A stretch of 7,534 nucleotides of DNA from CAZIWX01 sp964543125. GTDB lineage: Bacteria; Fidelibacterota; UBA8477. This document shows positions 1 through 5,893 of this stretch, piece after piece; positions within the stretch are counted from its first letter, which is position 1, and every line of letters starts with the position of its first letter. The DNA is taken from contig CAZIWX010000117.1 of the NCBI GenBank assembly GCA_964543125.1, forward strand, positions 1 through 7,534, in the 5' to 3' direction. The notes beneath the pieces are model-generated. The model was not told where the DNA came from and did no database searches. It was given only the letters and a program-made list of their open reading frames with translations. The translations under genes and the position numbers were made by a program.

Positions 1-2
1 GT

Positions 3-941
3 AGACTCGTCTACGAACAGGTCGCCGTATTGGCGCAAAAGTGGAATACCAGCGGTAACCTGGGATTGGTGGTGGGTGCGACCCAACCGGCAGCGCTGGC
101 CCGTGTGCGTTCGGCCGCGCCCGGGTTGTGGTTTTTAGTTCCGGGGGTGGGTGCGCAGGGAGGCGATTTGAAAGCGGCGCTACAGGCTGGGCTCCGGGCC
201 GATGGTGTTGGGTTGTTGATCACAGCCTCGCGCAGCATCGCCCGGGCGGAAAATCCGGGTCTGGCCGCGGAAGCTTTGCGTAATGCGATTAATGCCGCCC
301 GGCCGACACGCCGGAAATATCAACCCAAGCGCAAATTTCCGCCATTAAAACAGCGTATAGCCGATGGTTTGCTCGAGTCGGGATGTGTTAAATTTGGTAA
401 ATTCAAACTCAAATCCGGTCAGCCATCGCCCCTTTATATCGATTTAAGACGCCTGGTGGGGTTCCCGGAGTTGTTGACCGATGTGGCCCGGGCTTACAAC
501 GATATTTTAAAAGGATTGCAATTTGATCACCTGGCCGCGCTTCCCTATGCGGCATTGCCCATTGCCACGGCCGTCAGCTTACAGGGTGGCTGGTCCATGC
601 TTTATCCCCGCAAAGAGACCAAAGATTATGGGACCCGGGTTGTGGTGGAGGGGGTTTTTCAGCCCGGTGAGCGGGTGGTAATTATCGATGATCTGGTTTC
701 GACCGGCGGCAGCAAGTTTGAAAACATTGAAAAACTCGCCACCGCGCAACTAAGCGCGCGGGATATCGTGGTGTTGATCGATCGACAACCCGTGGGACAA
801 GATGCTTTTAGGGTGGCGGACCTGGAATTACATACCGTTTTCAAAATTGCTGAACTGCTGGATTATTGGTATGCTAAAAGGGCCATTACCGTTGAGCAGG
901 CCCGGGTGCTGGCGGATTTTGGATTATGGCAATTGCCGTGA
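3..941 (+). CDS. pyrF-pyrE: Fused OMP decarboxylase / orotate phosphoribosyltransferase, 5' end outside window
   Basis: This bifunctional enzyme makes UMP: the OPRT half joins orotate to PRPP and the OMPDC half decarboxylates OMP. The reading frame is open to the left edge, and codons before the TTG at 30 still read like the family (an LVYEQVAVLA helix before the NLGLVVGAT motif), so the gene is left-truncated and 30 is not its start. Bases 3 to about 290 are the C-terminal end of a type 2 OMPDC, with VVGAT, the phosphate-binding LVPGVGAQGGD and a following SRSI. The catalytic Asp-Lys part lies outside the window. From about 340 the OPRT domain follows, with FKLKSGQPSPLYIDLR, the catalytic loop RKETKDYG (609-632) and the PRPP motif VVIIDDLVSTGGS (675-713). 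Order is OMPDC then OPRT, the reverse of eukaryotic UMP synthase. The stop overlaps or nearly abuts pyrD, so the two are probably co-transcribed. Family assignment is firm. Confidence 0.93.
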   Translation, partial: RLVYEQVAVLAQKWNTSGNLGLVVGATQPAALARVRSAAPGLWFLVPGVGAQGGDLKAALQAGLRADGVGLLITASRSIARAENPGLAAEALRNAINAARPTRRKYQPKRKFPPLKQRIADGLLESGCVKFGKFKLKSGQPSPLYIDLRRLVGFPELLTDVARAYNDILKGLQFDHLAALPYAALPIATAVSLQGGWSMLYPRKETKDYGTRVVVEGVFQPGERVVIIDDLVSTGGSKFENIEKLATAQLSARDIVVLIDRQPVGQDAFRVADLELHTVFKIAELLDYWYAKRAITVEQARVLADFGLWQLP

Positions 942-1984
942 GTGGTTGGATTTATCGTCATCTGATTCGCCCCCCATTATTCCGGTTTGATCCGGAAACC
1001 ATGCATCATGCCGCGCTTCGAACGGCTCGTCTATCTAATTATCCACCCTTAAATTGGCTGACGCGGCTCTTATACGCCGCACCGGAATCCAAGCCTGTGA
1101 AACTTTTCGGCCTCAATTTCCCCAACCGGATCGGCCTGGCAGCCGGATTCGATAAAGACGGAACCGCCTGGCCGGGATTAGCAAACCTGGGCTTTGGACA
1201 CATTGAAATCGGAACCATCACGCTCCGGCCGCAGCCGGGGAATCCCCAACCACGCATCTTCCGCTTGCCTGAACAACAAGCTGTTATCAACCGTTTGGGT
1301 TTTCCGGGCGCCGGGGCCGATGCTGTATTGAAAGCGATCTCTAATTCGAAGATCAAACGGACGTTCATCCTGGGTATCAACCTCGGAAAAAGTAAAGACA
1401 CACCGCTGGAGCAGGCTGGCGGCGATTATACTGAATTGTTGAAAAAATTCGCGCCGGTGGCGGACTACCTGGTCGTAAATATCAGTTCACCTAACACGAA
1501 AAATCTACGCCAGCTTCAGGGACACATCTATTTGGACAATCTGCTGTGTGATATTTTAACGGTTCGCGCTGTAGAAGAACTCAGGCTCCATCGCAAACTC
1601 CCGGTTCTGGTCAAACTTTCACCCGATTTGGAGGATACGGAGTTAGACGAGGCGCTGGCCGTTTTGCTCGATCGGGGTGTGGATGGGATTATCGCCACAA
1701 ATACAACCCTGGACCGGAACAGAAGCGTTGATTCTTCCAAAGTTTTGGAAGCCGGTGGCTTGAGCGGCCGACCTCTGCGGGATAAATCGACCCGCCTCAT
1801 TCGAAATATTGTGAAAAGAACCCAAAATCGCCTGCCGGTAATTGGTGTCGGTGGAATTGATTCGCTGGCGTCAGCCCGGGAAAAGCTGGATGCCGGGGCG
1901 CAACTGCTGCAAATTTACACCGGATTGATTTACCAGGGACCGGGCCTGGTGAAACGGTTGGTCAGGGCGTTGGGAGACAGGTAG
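926..1984 (+). CDS. pyrD: Dihydroorotate dehydrogenase (quinone), class 2
   Basis: It oxidises dihydroorotate to orotate with FMN and passes electrons to membrane quinone, the step just before the upstream OPRT. With ATG 926 it has 352 residues, the usual class 2 length. The N-terminal amphipathic stretch (residues 7-35, WIYRHLIRPPLFRFDPE) is the class 2 membrane-docking helix region. Barrel motifs in order: LAAGFDKDG (71-79), INRLGF (121-126), GINLGKSKDT (150-159), NISSPNT (185-191) with the class 2 catalytic Ser at 188, VKLSPD (229-234), ATNTTLDR (257-264), GGLSGRPL (277-284), IGVGGIDS (306-313) and QIYTGLIYQGP (329-339). Two starts are possible: ATG 926, overlapping pyrF-pyrE by 16 bases, or GTG 938, which gives a GTGA 4-base overlap and a protein starting MSGWIYR, closer to the E. 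coli N-terminus. Neither has a clear Shine-Dalgarno. Function is certain, start is not. Confidence 0.96.
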   Translation: MAIAVSGWIYRHLIRPPLFRFDPETMHHAALRTARLSNYPPLNWLTRLLYAAPESKPVKLFGLNFPNRIGLAAGFDKDGTAWPGLANLGFGHIEIGTITLRPQPGNPQPRIFRLPEQQAVINRLGFPGAGADAVLKAISNSKIKRTFILGINLGKSKDTPLEQAGGDYTELLKKFAPVADYLVVNISSPNTKNLRQLQGHIYLDNLLCDILTVRAVEELRLHRKLPVLVKLSPDLEDTELDEALAVLLDRGVDGIIATNTTLDRNRSVDSSKVLEAGGLSGRPLRDKSTRLIRNIVKRTQNRLPVIGVGGIDSLASAREKLDAGAQLLQIYTGLIYQGPGLVKRLVRALGDR

Positions 1985-1992
1985 AACCGGTA

Positions 1993-2064
1993 GGGCGTTG
2001 CTGTCGCCCGCGCTGACGGAATTAGGGTGAACTACCCGGCGGGTAACCCCTGCCTTTTTGGGGT
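1993..2064 (+). terminator. GC-rich hairpin cluster after pyrD, possible termination region
   Basis: Just after the pyrD stop (1982-1984) there are three short inverted repeats: GGGCG/CGCCC (1993-1997 with 2005-2009), TACCC/GGGTA (2033-2037 with 2041-2045) and ACCCC/GGGGT (2046-2050 with 2060-2064, T5 in the loop). None is followed by a T tract, so this is not a textbook intrinsic terminator. The position between two operons suggests a role in ending the pyr transcript. The stretch 2065-2134 shows nothing further. Confidence 0.3.
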
Positions 2065-2134
2065 CAATTCGTTGTAGCAGATGTTCCCGGCTTCAGGAAA
2101 ATTCCATCAAATAAATATCTACACTGACATTTAC

Positions 2135-2163
2135 TTGACACGGACAAATAAGCTCCTTAATAT
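2135..2163 (+). promoter_or_regulatory. Sigma70-type promoter of the aromatic operon
   Basis: A perfect -35 TTGACA (2135-2140), a 17-base spacer and a -10 TAATAT (2158-2163) are visible. Transcription would start near 2169-2171, about 23 bases before the leader-peptide ATG at 2193. The surroundings are AT-rich. It is the best promoter match between pyrD and aroH, and its position fits an attenuated leader transcript of about 210 bases ending at the terminator near 2381. Confidence 0.75.
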
Positions 2164-2192
2164 CATTACAACTGGAAAACACGCTTCAAAGC

Positions 2193-2315
2193 ATGAAAAA
2201 AGCCACCCAAACCAGACAAATATCCACCCGCGCGCAAGCAGTTGCGCCGGATAGCTATTATTATTGGTTTTATTATTACAGATCACCCCATGCTCAGGAA
2301 AGGTGCTTGACCTAA
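2193..2315 (+). CDS. Aromatic-amino-acid leader peptide (attenuator), 40 residues
   Basis: This short ORF runs from ATG 2193 to TAA 2313-2315. Residues 22-29 are Tyr-Tyr-Tyr-Trp-Phe-Tyr-Tyr-Tyr (TAT TAT TAT TGG TTT TAT TAT TAC, 2256-2279), eight aromatic codons in a row; the rest of the peptide is unremarkable and polar. It lies between a strong promoter and an intrinsic terminator, directly before genes for chorismate mutase, DAHP synthase and prephenate dehydrogenase. This is the arrangement of known leader peptides such as those of pheA and trp operons, where ribosome stalling at codons for the scarce amino acid prevents termination. The inferred role is to sense charged tRNA-Tyr mainly, and tRNA-Trp and tRNA-Phe. 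No good Shine-Dalgarno is present: GGAAAA at 2174-2179 is about 13 bases from the ATG. The peptide itself probably has no function after translation. Confidence 0.85.
   Translation: MKKATQTRQISTRAQAVAPDSYYYWFYYYRSPHAQERCLT
2232..2247 (+). other. Leader hairpin before the aromatic codons
   Basis: GCGCAA (2232-2237) and TTGCGC (2242-2247) form a perfect 6-bp stem with a GCAG tetraloop inside the leader ORF, ending 8 bases before the first Tyr codon. It might slow polymerase or ribosome so that the two stay coupled, but this is inference. A stem of this size can also occur by chance in GC-rich DNA. Confidence 0.35.
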
Positions 2316-2356
2316 CTTAACCAGATCAAAATACCGAACTTTTAAAGCGTGGGATG
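2284..2356 (+). promoter_or_regulatory. Predicted antiterminator pairing in the aro leader
   Basis: Bases 2287-2294 (CCCATGCT), four codons after the aromatic run starts to end, pair with 2346-2353 (AGCGTGGG) over 8 contiguous bp including one G-U pair. Two further pairs (2284-2356 and 2285-2355) follow across one C-A mismatch. The 3' partner is the 5' arm of the terminator stem, so the two structures exclude each other. A ribosome stalled on the early Tyr, Trp or Phe codons would leave 2284-2294 free and favour this structure, allowing read-through into aroH. A ribosome that keeps translating would cover this arm and let the terminator form. Energies were not computed. Confidence 0.6.
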
Positions 2357-2381
2357 TCGAATGGCTCCCACGCTTTTTTTT
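2344..2381 (+). terminator. Intrinsic terminator of the attenuator
   Basis: AAAGCGTGGGA (2344-2354) and TCCCACGCTTT (2366-2376) are perfect complements, giving an 11-bp stem with an 11-base loop. Eight T residues (2374-2381) follow. It stands 29 bases after the leader-peptide stop and 27 bases before the aroH start, so it would end transcription before the structural genes unless the antiterminator forms. Confidence 0.88.
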
Positions 2382-2390
2382 ATGTTTGTA

Positions 2391-2400
2391 AAGGAAGGAG
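2391..2400 (+). promoter_or_regulatory. Shine-Dalgarno of aroH, decides its start
   Basis: AAGGAAGGAG ends 7 bases before ATG 2408. This fixes the aroH start at 2408 and argues against the in-frame ATG at 2354, which lies in the terminator stem and has no ribosome binding site. Confidence 0.85.
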
Positions 2401-2407
2401 TCAGAAA

Positions 2408-2824
2408 ATGGAATCAAAACAATGCCGCGGCGTGAGGGGGGCGACCACCGTCCCGCTGAATGATCGCACGCTCATTTTGGGGCGAACCCGGGAATTACTC
2501 CTGGCTATGGCAGAAGCAAATGATATGGAGGTCGAAGACATCGCTAGTATTTTTTTTACAACGACTCGCGATTTGAATGCCGAGTATCCTGCCCTGGCTG
2601 CCCGTGAGTTGGGTTGGTACGACCACGCCCTGCTGTGCGCTCACGAAATACAGGTACCGGGCAGCCTGGACCGGTGCGTCCGCGTATTGCTGCATTGGAA
2701 CACGGCTAAACCTTTAACTGCCATCAAGCACGTCTATATCCGGGGTGCCGAAAGTTTGCGGCCCGAGCGCAGTCTGCCCCCGGCGCTGGTAGCGGAACAC
2801 CATTCAGAGGGAGGTTCATTATGA
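2408..2824 (+). CDS. aroH: Chorismate mutase, AroH (monofunctional, trimeric-type)
   Basis: It converts chorismate to prephenate, the entry to tyrosine and phenylalanine, in the cytoplasm. From ATG 2408 it has 138 residues, slightly longer than the Bacillus subtilis AroH (about 127). Family motifs are in order: RGVRGATTV (7-15) with active-site Arg10, the segment AEYPALAARELGW (58-70) with Arg66, LLCAHEIQVPG (76-85) with Cys77 and Glu80, DRCVRVLL (88-95) with Arg92, and KHVYIRGAESLRPE (107-120) with Tyr110. These match the known AroH active-site residues Arg7, Arg63, Cys75, Glu78, Arg90 and Tyr108. It is the first structural gene after the attenuator, and its TGA overlaps the aroF ATG (ATGA). 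The AroH fold is less common than the AroQ helical type. Confidence 0.95.
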   Translation: MESKQCRGVRGATTVPLNDRTLILGRTRELLLAMAEANDMEVEDIASIFFTTTRDLNAEYPALAARELGWYDHALLCAHEIQVPGSLDRCVRVLLHWNTAKPLTAIKHVYIRGAESLRPERSLPPALVAEHHSEGGSL

Positions 2825-3891
2825 TTGTTATCATGCGTTCCGATGCACCTAAAACATCAATCGAACGAATTACCGCTACGATTCGCCAGAATCACTTACA
2901 GGCCCATTTTTCCCAAGGTACTGAAAAAATCATTATCGGCATCGTCGGTGATGATCGCCGGATCAATGCCCAATCCCTGGAATGTTTACCGGATGTGGAA
3001 TCCGTGGTACCAGTCCTCACACCCTTTAAGTTAGCCAGTCGTGAATTCCATCCGGAACCATTAACCCTTCAGGTTGGTGATGTGACGATTGGTGGAAATT
3101 CAGTGATCGTCATGGCGGGGCCCTGTGCGGTCGAGAGCCGGGCATTATTAGAAACAACCGCGCGTGCGGTTCGTAAAGCGGGTGCTTCGATCTTGCGCGG
3201 GGGTGTTTTTAAGCCCCGCACATCCCCCTATAGTTTCAAAGGTTTGGGCGAACAGGCTCTGACCTGGTTGAGCGAGGTGGGGCAGGCCAATCGAATGCCG
3301 GTCATTACCGAAGTGATGGCTCCGGAACAGGTCGGGTTGGTGGCTGAAAAGGCCGACATTCTCCAGGTCGGCGCCCGGAATATGCAAAACTTCAATCTAT
3401 TGGAAGCGGTAGGCGAGATGGATCGGCCGGTTTTGCTGAAGCGGGGACTGGCGGCTACGCTGGATGAGTGGTTGCTAGCTGCCGAATATATTCTGGCTCG
3501 GGGAAACCAGCGTGTAATGTTGTGTGAACGCGGGTTACGATTTTTCGACCGGAAGTATACGCGTAATATGTTGGACCTGAGTGCCGTACCGGTATTGAAA
3601 TCGCTCACGCACCTGCCGGTTATCGTGGATCCCAGCCACGCAGTGGGTAAATGGGAATGGATTGCCGCCGCATCCCGTGCCGCGGTTGCCGCGGGCGCCG
3701 ATGGACTGATCATCGAGGTTCATCCCCAGCCGGAAATCGCTCTTTCGGACGGACGGCAATCCCTGCTGCCCAAACGCTTTGCTTCCCTGATGACCGAAGT
3801 GGATCGAATAGCCCGGGCGGTGGGCCGATCGGTTCGTGTAACCCAAGATAGTTTTATTCCTGAATATGTCCCGGCCGAGGTGCTGCCGTGA
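2821..3891 (+). CDS. aroF: 3-deoxy-D-arabino-heptulosonate-7-phosphate (DAHP) synthase, type I-beta with regulatory N-domain
   Basis: It condenses phosphoenolpyruvate and erythrose 4-phosphate, the first step of the shikimate pathway. The 356 residues start with a ferredoxin-like domain (1-70, ending VESVVPVLTPFKLASREFHP), as in Thermotoga maritima DAHP synthase, where it mediates tyrosine/phenylalanine feedback. The barrel carries GPCAVES (100-106), KPRTSPYSFKG (131-141), GARNMQNF (184-191), LLKRG (205-209), CERGLRFF (235-242), DPSHAVG (270-276) and EVHPQPEIALSDG (299-311). Metal ligands are Cys102, His273, Glu299 and Asp310. The start is set by GGAGG (2810-2814), 6 bases before ATG 2821. 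It overlaps aroH and tyrA by 4 bases each, so translational coupling is likely. A short C-terminal tail of about 20 residues extends past the core family. Confidence 0.96.
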   Translation: MIVIMRSDAPKTSIERITATIRQNHLQAHFSQGTEKIIIGIVGDDRRINAQSLECLPDVESVVPVLTPFKLASREFHPEPLTLQVGDVTIGGNSVIVMAGPCAVESRALLETTARAVRKAGASILRGGVFKPRTSPYSFKGLGEQALTWLSEVGQANRMPVITEVMAPEQVGLVAEKADILQVGARNMQNFNLLEAVGEMDRPVLLKRGLAATLDEWLLAAEYILARGNQRVMLCERGLRFFDRKYTRNMLDLSAVPVLKSLTHLPVIVDPSHAVGKWEWIAAASRAAVAAGADGLIIEVHPQPEIALSDGRQSLLPKRFASLMTEVDRIARAVGRSVRVTQDSFIPEYVPAEVLP

Positions 3892-4787
3892 AGGGTGAAT
3901 CCGGCTTTACCCGGGAACAGCTTCAACGCTTAGTGATCACTATTTATGGTTTGGGTCAAATTGGTGGTTCACTCGCGTTAGCTCTGCGGCAAGCTGGATT
4001 AGGTCAAAAGCTGCAGGGTATAGACCAGGACGAGAACACACTTAAAAGAGCGCTGGCACAGGGTGTTATTGATAACGGATCGATCCGGGCAGCTGATGTT
4101 TTAATCAACTCGGATTTGGTCATTCTGGCGCTGCCGGTGGGCGCTCTTTGCAATGTCCTTGATTCCCTTGGTCCGTTATTAAAGCCCGCTGCGGTTGTGA
4201 CGGATGTCGGCAGTACCAAGGTGATCGTCACTCAACGGATGAATAATCTGCCCGCCGGAATCAAAGCTATTGGGGGACATCCCATGTGTGGGGGTGAATT
4301 GAGTGGATTCAGTGCCGCCCGGGCTGACCTGTTCAAGGGCGCCACATTTGTTTTAACACCCAACCGGAAGACTGATCTATTCACACTCAAAATGTTAAAA
4401 TACCTGGTGACGGTCCTCGGTGCGAATCCGATAATTCTTGATGCCAAAACCCATGATGAGCTTGTCACCCGAACCAGCCATTTACCCTATCTCATTGCCA
4501 CGGCCCTTTTTTCAATGGTCCATGCAACTGGTGTAGTTGATGATCGGCTGGTTGCTCTGATGGCGTCCGGCTTCGGGGATACAACGCGCATAGCCGGCAG
4601 CGACGTGGAGATGATGCTGGATATAATCCGGACCAACCGTCATAATATTTTATCCCAGTTGGAACACTTCCGATCCACATTGGCCGAGATCATTCAATAT
4701 GTGCAAAGTGAAAATGATGCGGAATTAGAGACCTTTTTAACGGCTCAAATGGAGAATCGGCGCCGACTCCAAACCAGGTTTTCGTGA
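3888..4787 (+). CDS. tyrA: Prephenate dehydrogenase (TyrA)
   Basis: It oxidatively decarboxylates prephenate to 4-hydroxyphenylpyruvate, the tyrosine branch after AroH. The 299 residues begin with a Rossmann NAD-binding site GLGQIGGS (21-28); Asp46 at the end of the second strand suggests NAD rather than NADP. DVGSTK (106-111), the HPMCGGELSGF segment (131-141) with His131, TSHLPY (196-201) with His198, and GFGDTTRIA (228-236) with Arg234 match the active-site regions of the family. There is no ACT domain, so feedback within this enzyme is not evident. Start is GTG 3888 in a GTGA overlap with the aroF stop; GTG 3930 would be possible but removes 14 residues. Two in-frame stops (TGA TAA) end it. 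Arogenate as substrate cannot be excluded. Confidence 0.95.
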   Translation: MKGESGFTREQLQRLVITIYGLGQIGGSLALALRQAGLGQKLQGIDQDENTLKRALAQGVIDNGSIRAADVLINSDLVILALPVGALCNVLDSLGPLLKPAAVVTDVGSTKVIVTQRMNNLPAGIKAIGGHPMCGGELSGFSAARADLFKGATFVLTPNRKTDLFTLKMLKYLVTVLGANPIILDAKTHDELVTRTSHLPYLIATALFSMVHATGVVDDRLVALMASGFGDTTRIAGSDVEMMLDIIRTNRHNILSQLEHFRSTLAEIIQYVQSENDAELETFLTAQMENRRRLQTRFS

Positions 4788-5087
4788 TAACCGGAGTTGT
4801 TTGAACAAAATAGCAGGAGGTGGAGCGAAGGACACCCCCTCACCTACACATTTCCACCATTCCCCGGGCTTGCCCCATCAACTCTTCGGCAACTGCGGAA
4901 TGATCAGACATGCGCTCGATTCGGGTTTCCGGAGTCAGGGCAGGAATTTGGAGTGAATCCGTCTCCGGGGTGTATGGGCCGGATATTGGTTGCGCCTCCG
5001 CTGCCCAGGCAGAAAAATCGGCGTTAACCCGTTGTAATTAGCAGTGGAACAGAAACGAACGACGACTTGGTGACTCATTCCGTTGCA
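4788..5087. other. Convergent intergenic region between tyrA and sod
   Basis: This 300-base stretch separates the ends of tyrA (+) and sod (-). An imperfect inverted repeat, AGGAGGTG (4815-4822) with CACCCCCT (4833-4840), lies soon after the tyrA stop and might help end transcription, but no T tract follows on either strand. A + strand ORF from TTG 4797 to 5027 resembles no family and has an arginine- and proline-rich, low-complexity look. The only stretch with protein-like composition is on the minus strand and is listed separately. No clear terminator was found for either gene. Confidence 0.4.
4840..5037 (-). pseudogene. Possible minus-strand coding remnant without start codon
   Basis: Reading the minus strand from 5037 down to the TGA at 4842-4840 gives 65 open codons with a balanced, acidic, amphipathic composition, including FSAWAAEAQPISGPY, then LTPETRIERM and a helical DHSAVAEELMGQARGM end. 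It looks more like real protein than the + strand frame does. A stop (5040-5038) precedes it and no ATG, GTG or TTG starts it before the internal ATG at 4911. It could be the 3' end of a decayed gene, a short unannotated gene using ATG 4911, or chance. No family is recognised. Confidence 0.22.
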
Positions 5088-5666
5088 TCAGCCTAAGTTT
5101 TTAACAACGAAATCCCAGTTCACCAGTTTCCAATAGGCTTCGATGTATTGGGGCCGGGCGTTGCGATAATCAATGTAATAGGCGTGTTCCCAAACATCGA
5201 TTGTTAGCAGCGGTGTCTGGTTGGCGGTGAGGGGATTACCAGCATTGGAAGTGCTCACCACCTCCAGCTTGCCATGACCATCTTTCACCAGCCAGGTCCA
5301 GCCAGAGCCGAAAGTCTTGGCAGCTACAGCGGAAAATTCAGTCTTGAAATCATCCACCGAGCCAAAAGCGCTGCTCAGAGCCGCGGCCAGCTCACCGGAA
5401 GGGACGCCGCCACCAGTGGGTGAGAGTGAATGCCAATAAAAAGTGTGATTCCAGATCTGAGCAGCATTGTTAAACACGCCACCGGAGGCTTTTTTAACAA
5501 TCTCCGCCAGGGAAGCATCTTCGAATTCGGTGGCGGGGACCAGCTTATTCAGGTTATTCACATAGGCTTGATGATGTTTGCCGTAATGATATTCCAGCGT
5601 TTCTTTGGAAATGATGGGTGCCAGGGCGTCCATGGCATAGGGTAGTTCAGGCAGTTTGTGTTGCAT
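5088..5666 (-). CDS. sodB: Superoxide dismutase, iron type
   Basis: It converts superoxide to oxygen and hydrogen peroxide in the cytoplasm; no signal peptide is present. The 192 residues match E. coli SodB almost end to end in length and motif order: LPYAMDALAP (8-17), YHYGKHHQAYV (26-36), GGVFNNAAQIWNHTFYW (62-78), FGSGWTWL (119-126) and DVWEHAYYIDYRNARP (157-172). Metal ligands are His27, His74, Asp157 and His161. Gln70 in the N-terminal half is the position that marks iron rather than manganese enzymes; cambialistic use of manganese is still possible. The start has GGAGAG (5678-5673) 8 bases before ATG 5666. It stands alone, convergent to tyrA and divergent from the propeller gene, with its own promoter and a Fur-type palindrome upstream. 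Confidence 0.96.
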   Translation of the reverse strand: MQHKLPELPYAMDALAPIISKETLEYHYGKHHQAYVNNLNKLVPATEFEDASLAEIVKKASGGVFNNAAQIWNHTFYWHSLSPTGGGVPSGELAAALSSAFGSVDDFKTEFSAVAAKTFGSGWTWLVKDGHGKLEVVSTSNAGNPLTANQTPLLTIDVWEHAYYIDYRNARPQYIEAYWKLVNWDFVVKNLG

Positions 5667-5734
5667 AATTATCTCTCCGATATTGTTGTAAGAATTGTTT
5701 GTTTAATGTGCGATTCGGCAGCCATTACAGCGGG

Positions 5735-5762
5735 AATATAGGCTTTAGTTAGATGTAATCAA
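5735..5762 (-). promoter_or_regulatory. Promoter of sodB
   Basis: Read on the minus strand: -35 TTGATT (5762-5757), 16-base spacer, -10 TATATT (5740-5735). Transcription would start near 5728, leaving a 5' UTR of about 60 bases before ATG 5666. It is the best sigma70-type match upstream of the gene. Confidence 0.55.
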
Positions 5763-5774
5763 GAATAATTCTCA
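5760..5774 (-). promoter_or_regulatory. Fur/PerR-family operator candidate over the sodB -35
   Basis: On the minus strand this reads TGAGAATTATTCTTG, a 7-1-7 inverted repeat with a perfect AGAAT-T-ATTCT core. It matches the first half of the Fur consensus TGATAATNATTATCA at 6 of 7 positions and the second half at 4 of 7, and also resembles PerR boxes. It overlaps the -35 box by three bases, so a bound repressor would block the polymerase. A second TGAGAAT half-site occurs at 5789-5795 on the + strand. Whether Fur, PerR or another regulator binds cannot be told from sequence. Confidence 0.45.
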
Positions 5775-5893
5775 ATTACGGGTGGGGCTGAGAATATTCC
5801 AGACCTGTTCAGTTCTATCCCGGCATTCTGTAAAAAATGAATTCCCGCTAAGTATGATCTAGAGTCTATGTATATGCAATTATTAGAAATAGA

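Noticed and set aside
2024..2064. T-box-like AGGGTG...ACC...GCGGG string upstream of the aro operon
   Set aside because: It lies before the likely promoter at 2135-2163, only 40 bases after pyrD, with no room for a specifier stem, and it lacks the intact T-box bulge sequence. The leader peptide explains the regulation better.
2354..2407. N-terminal extension of chorismate mutase from ATG 2354
   Set aside because: The ATG and the first codons lie in the terminator hairpin and T tract, there is no ribosome binding site, and ATG 2408 has an AAGGAAGGAG sequence at ideal spacing and aligns with AroH family starts.
3228..3713. 161-residue minus-strand ORF inside the DAHP synthase gene
   Set aside because: It is a shadow of the conserved barrel region of aroF; its composition is Ser/Arg-rich and matches no family.
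4797..5027. 76-residue + strand ORF after tyrA
   Set aside because: TTG start without Shine-Dalgarno, arginine- and proline-rich composition, and no recognisable family. The opposite strand looks more protein-like.
5853..5858. TATGAT as -10 box of the propeller gene
   Set aside because: No acceptable -35 lies 16-18 bases upstream, so it was not listed as a promoter.
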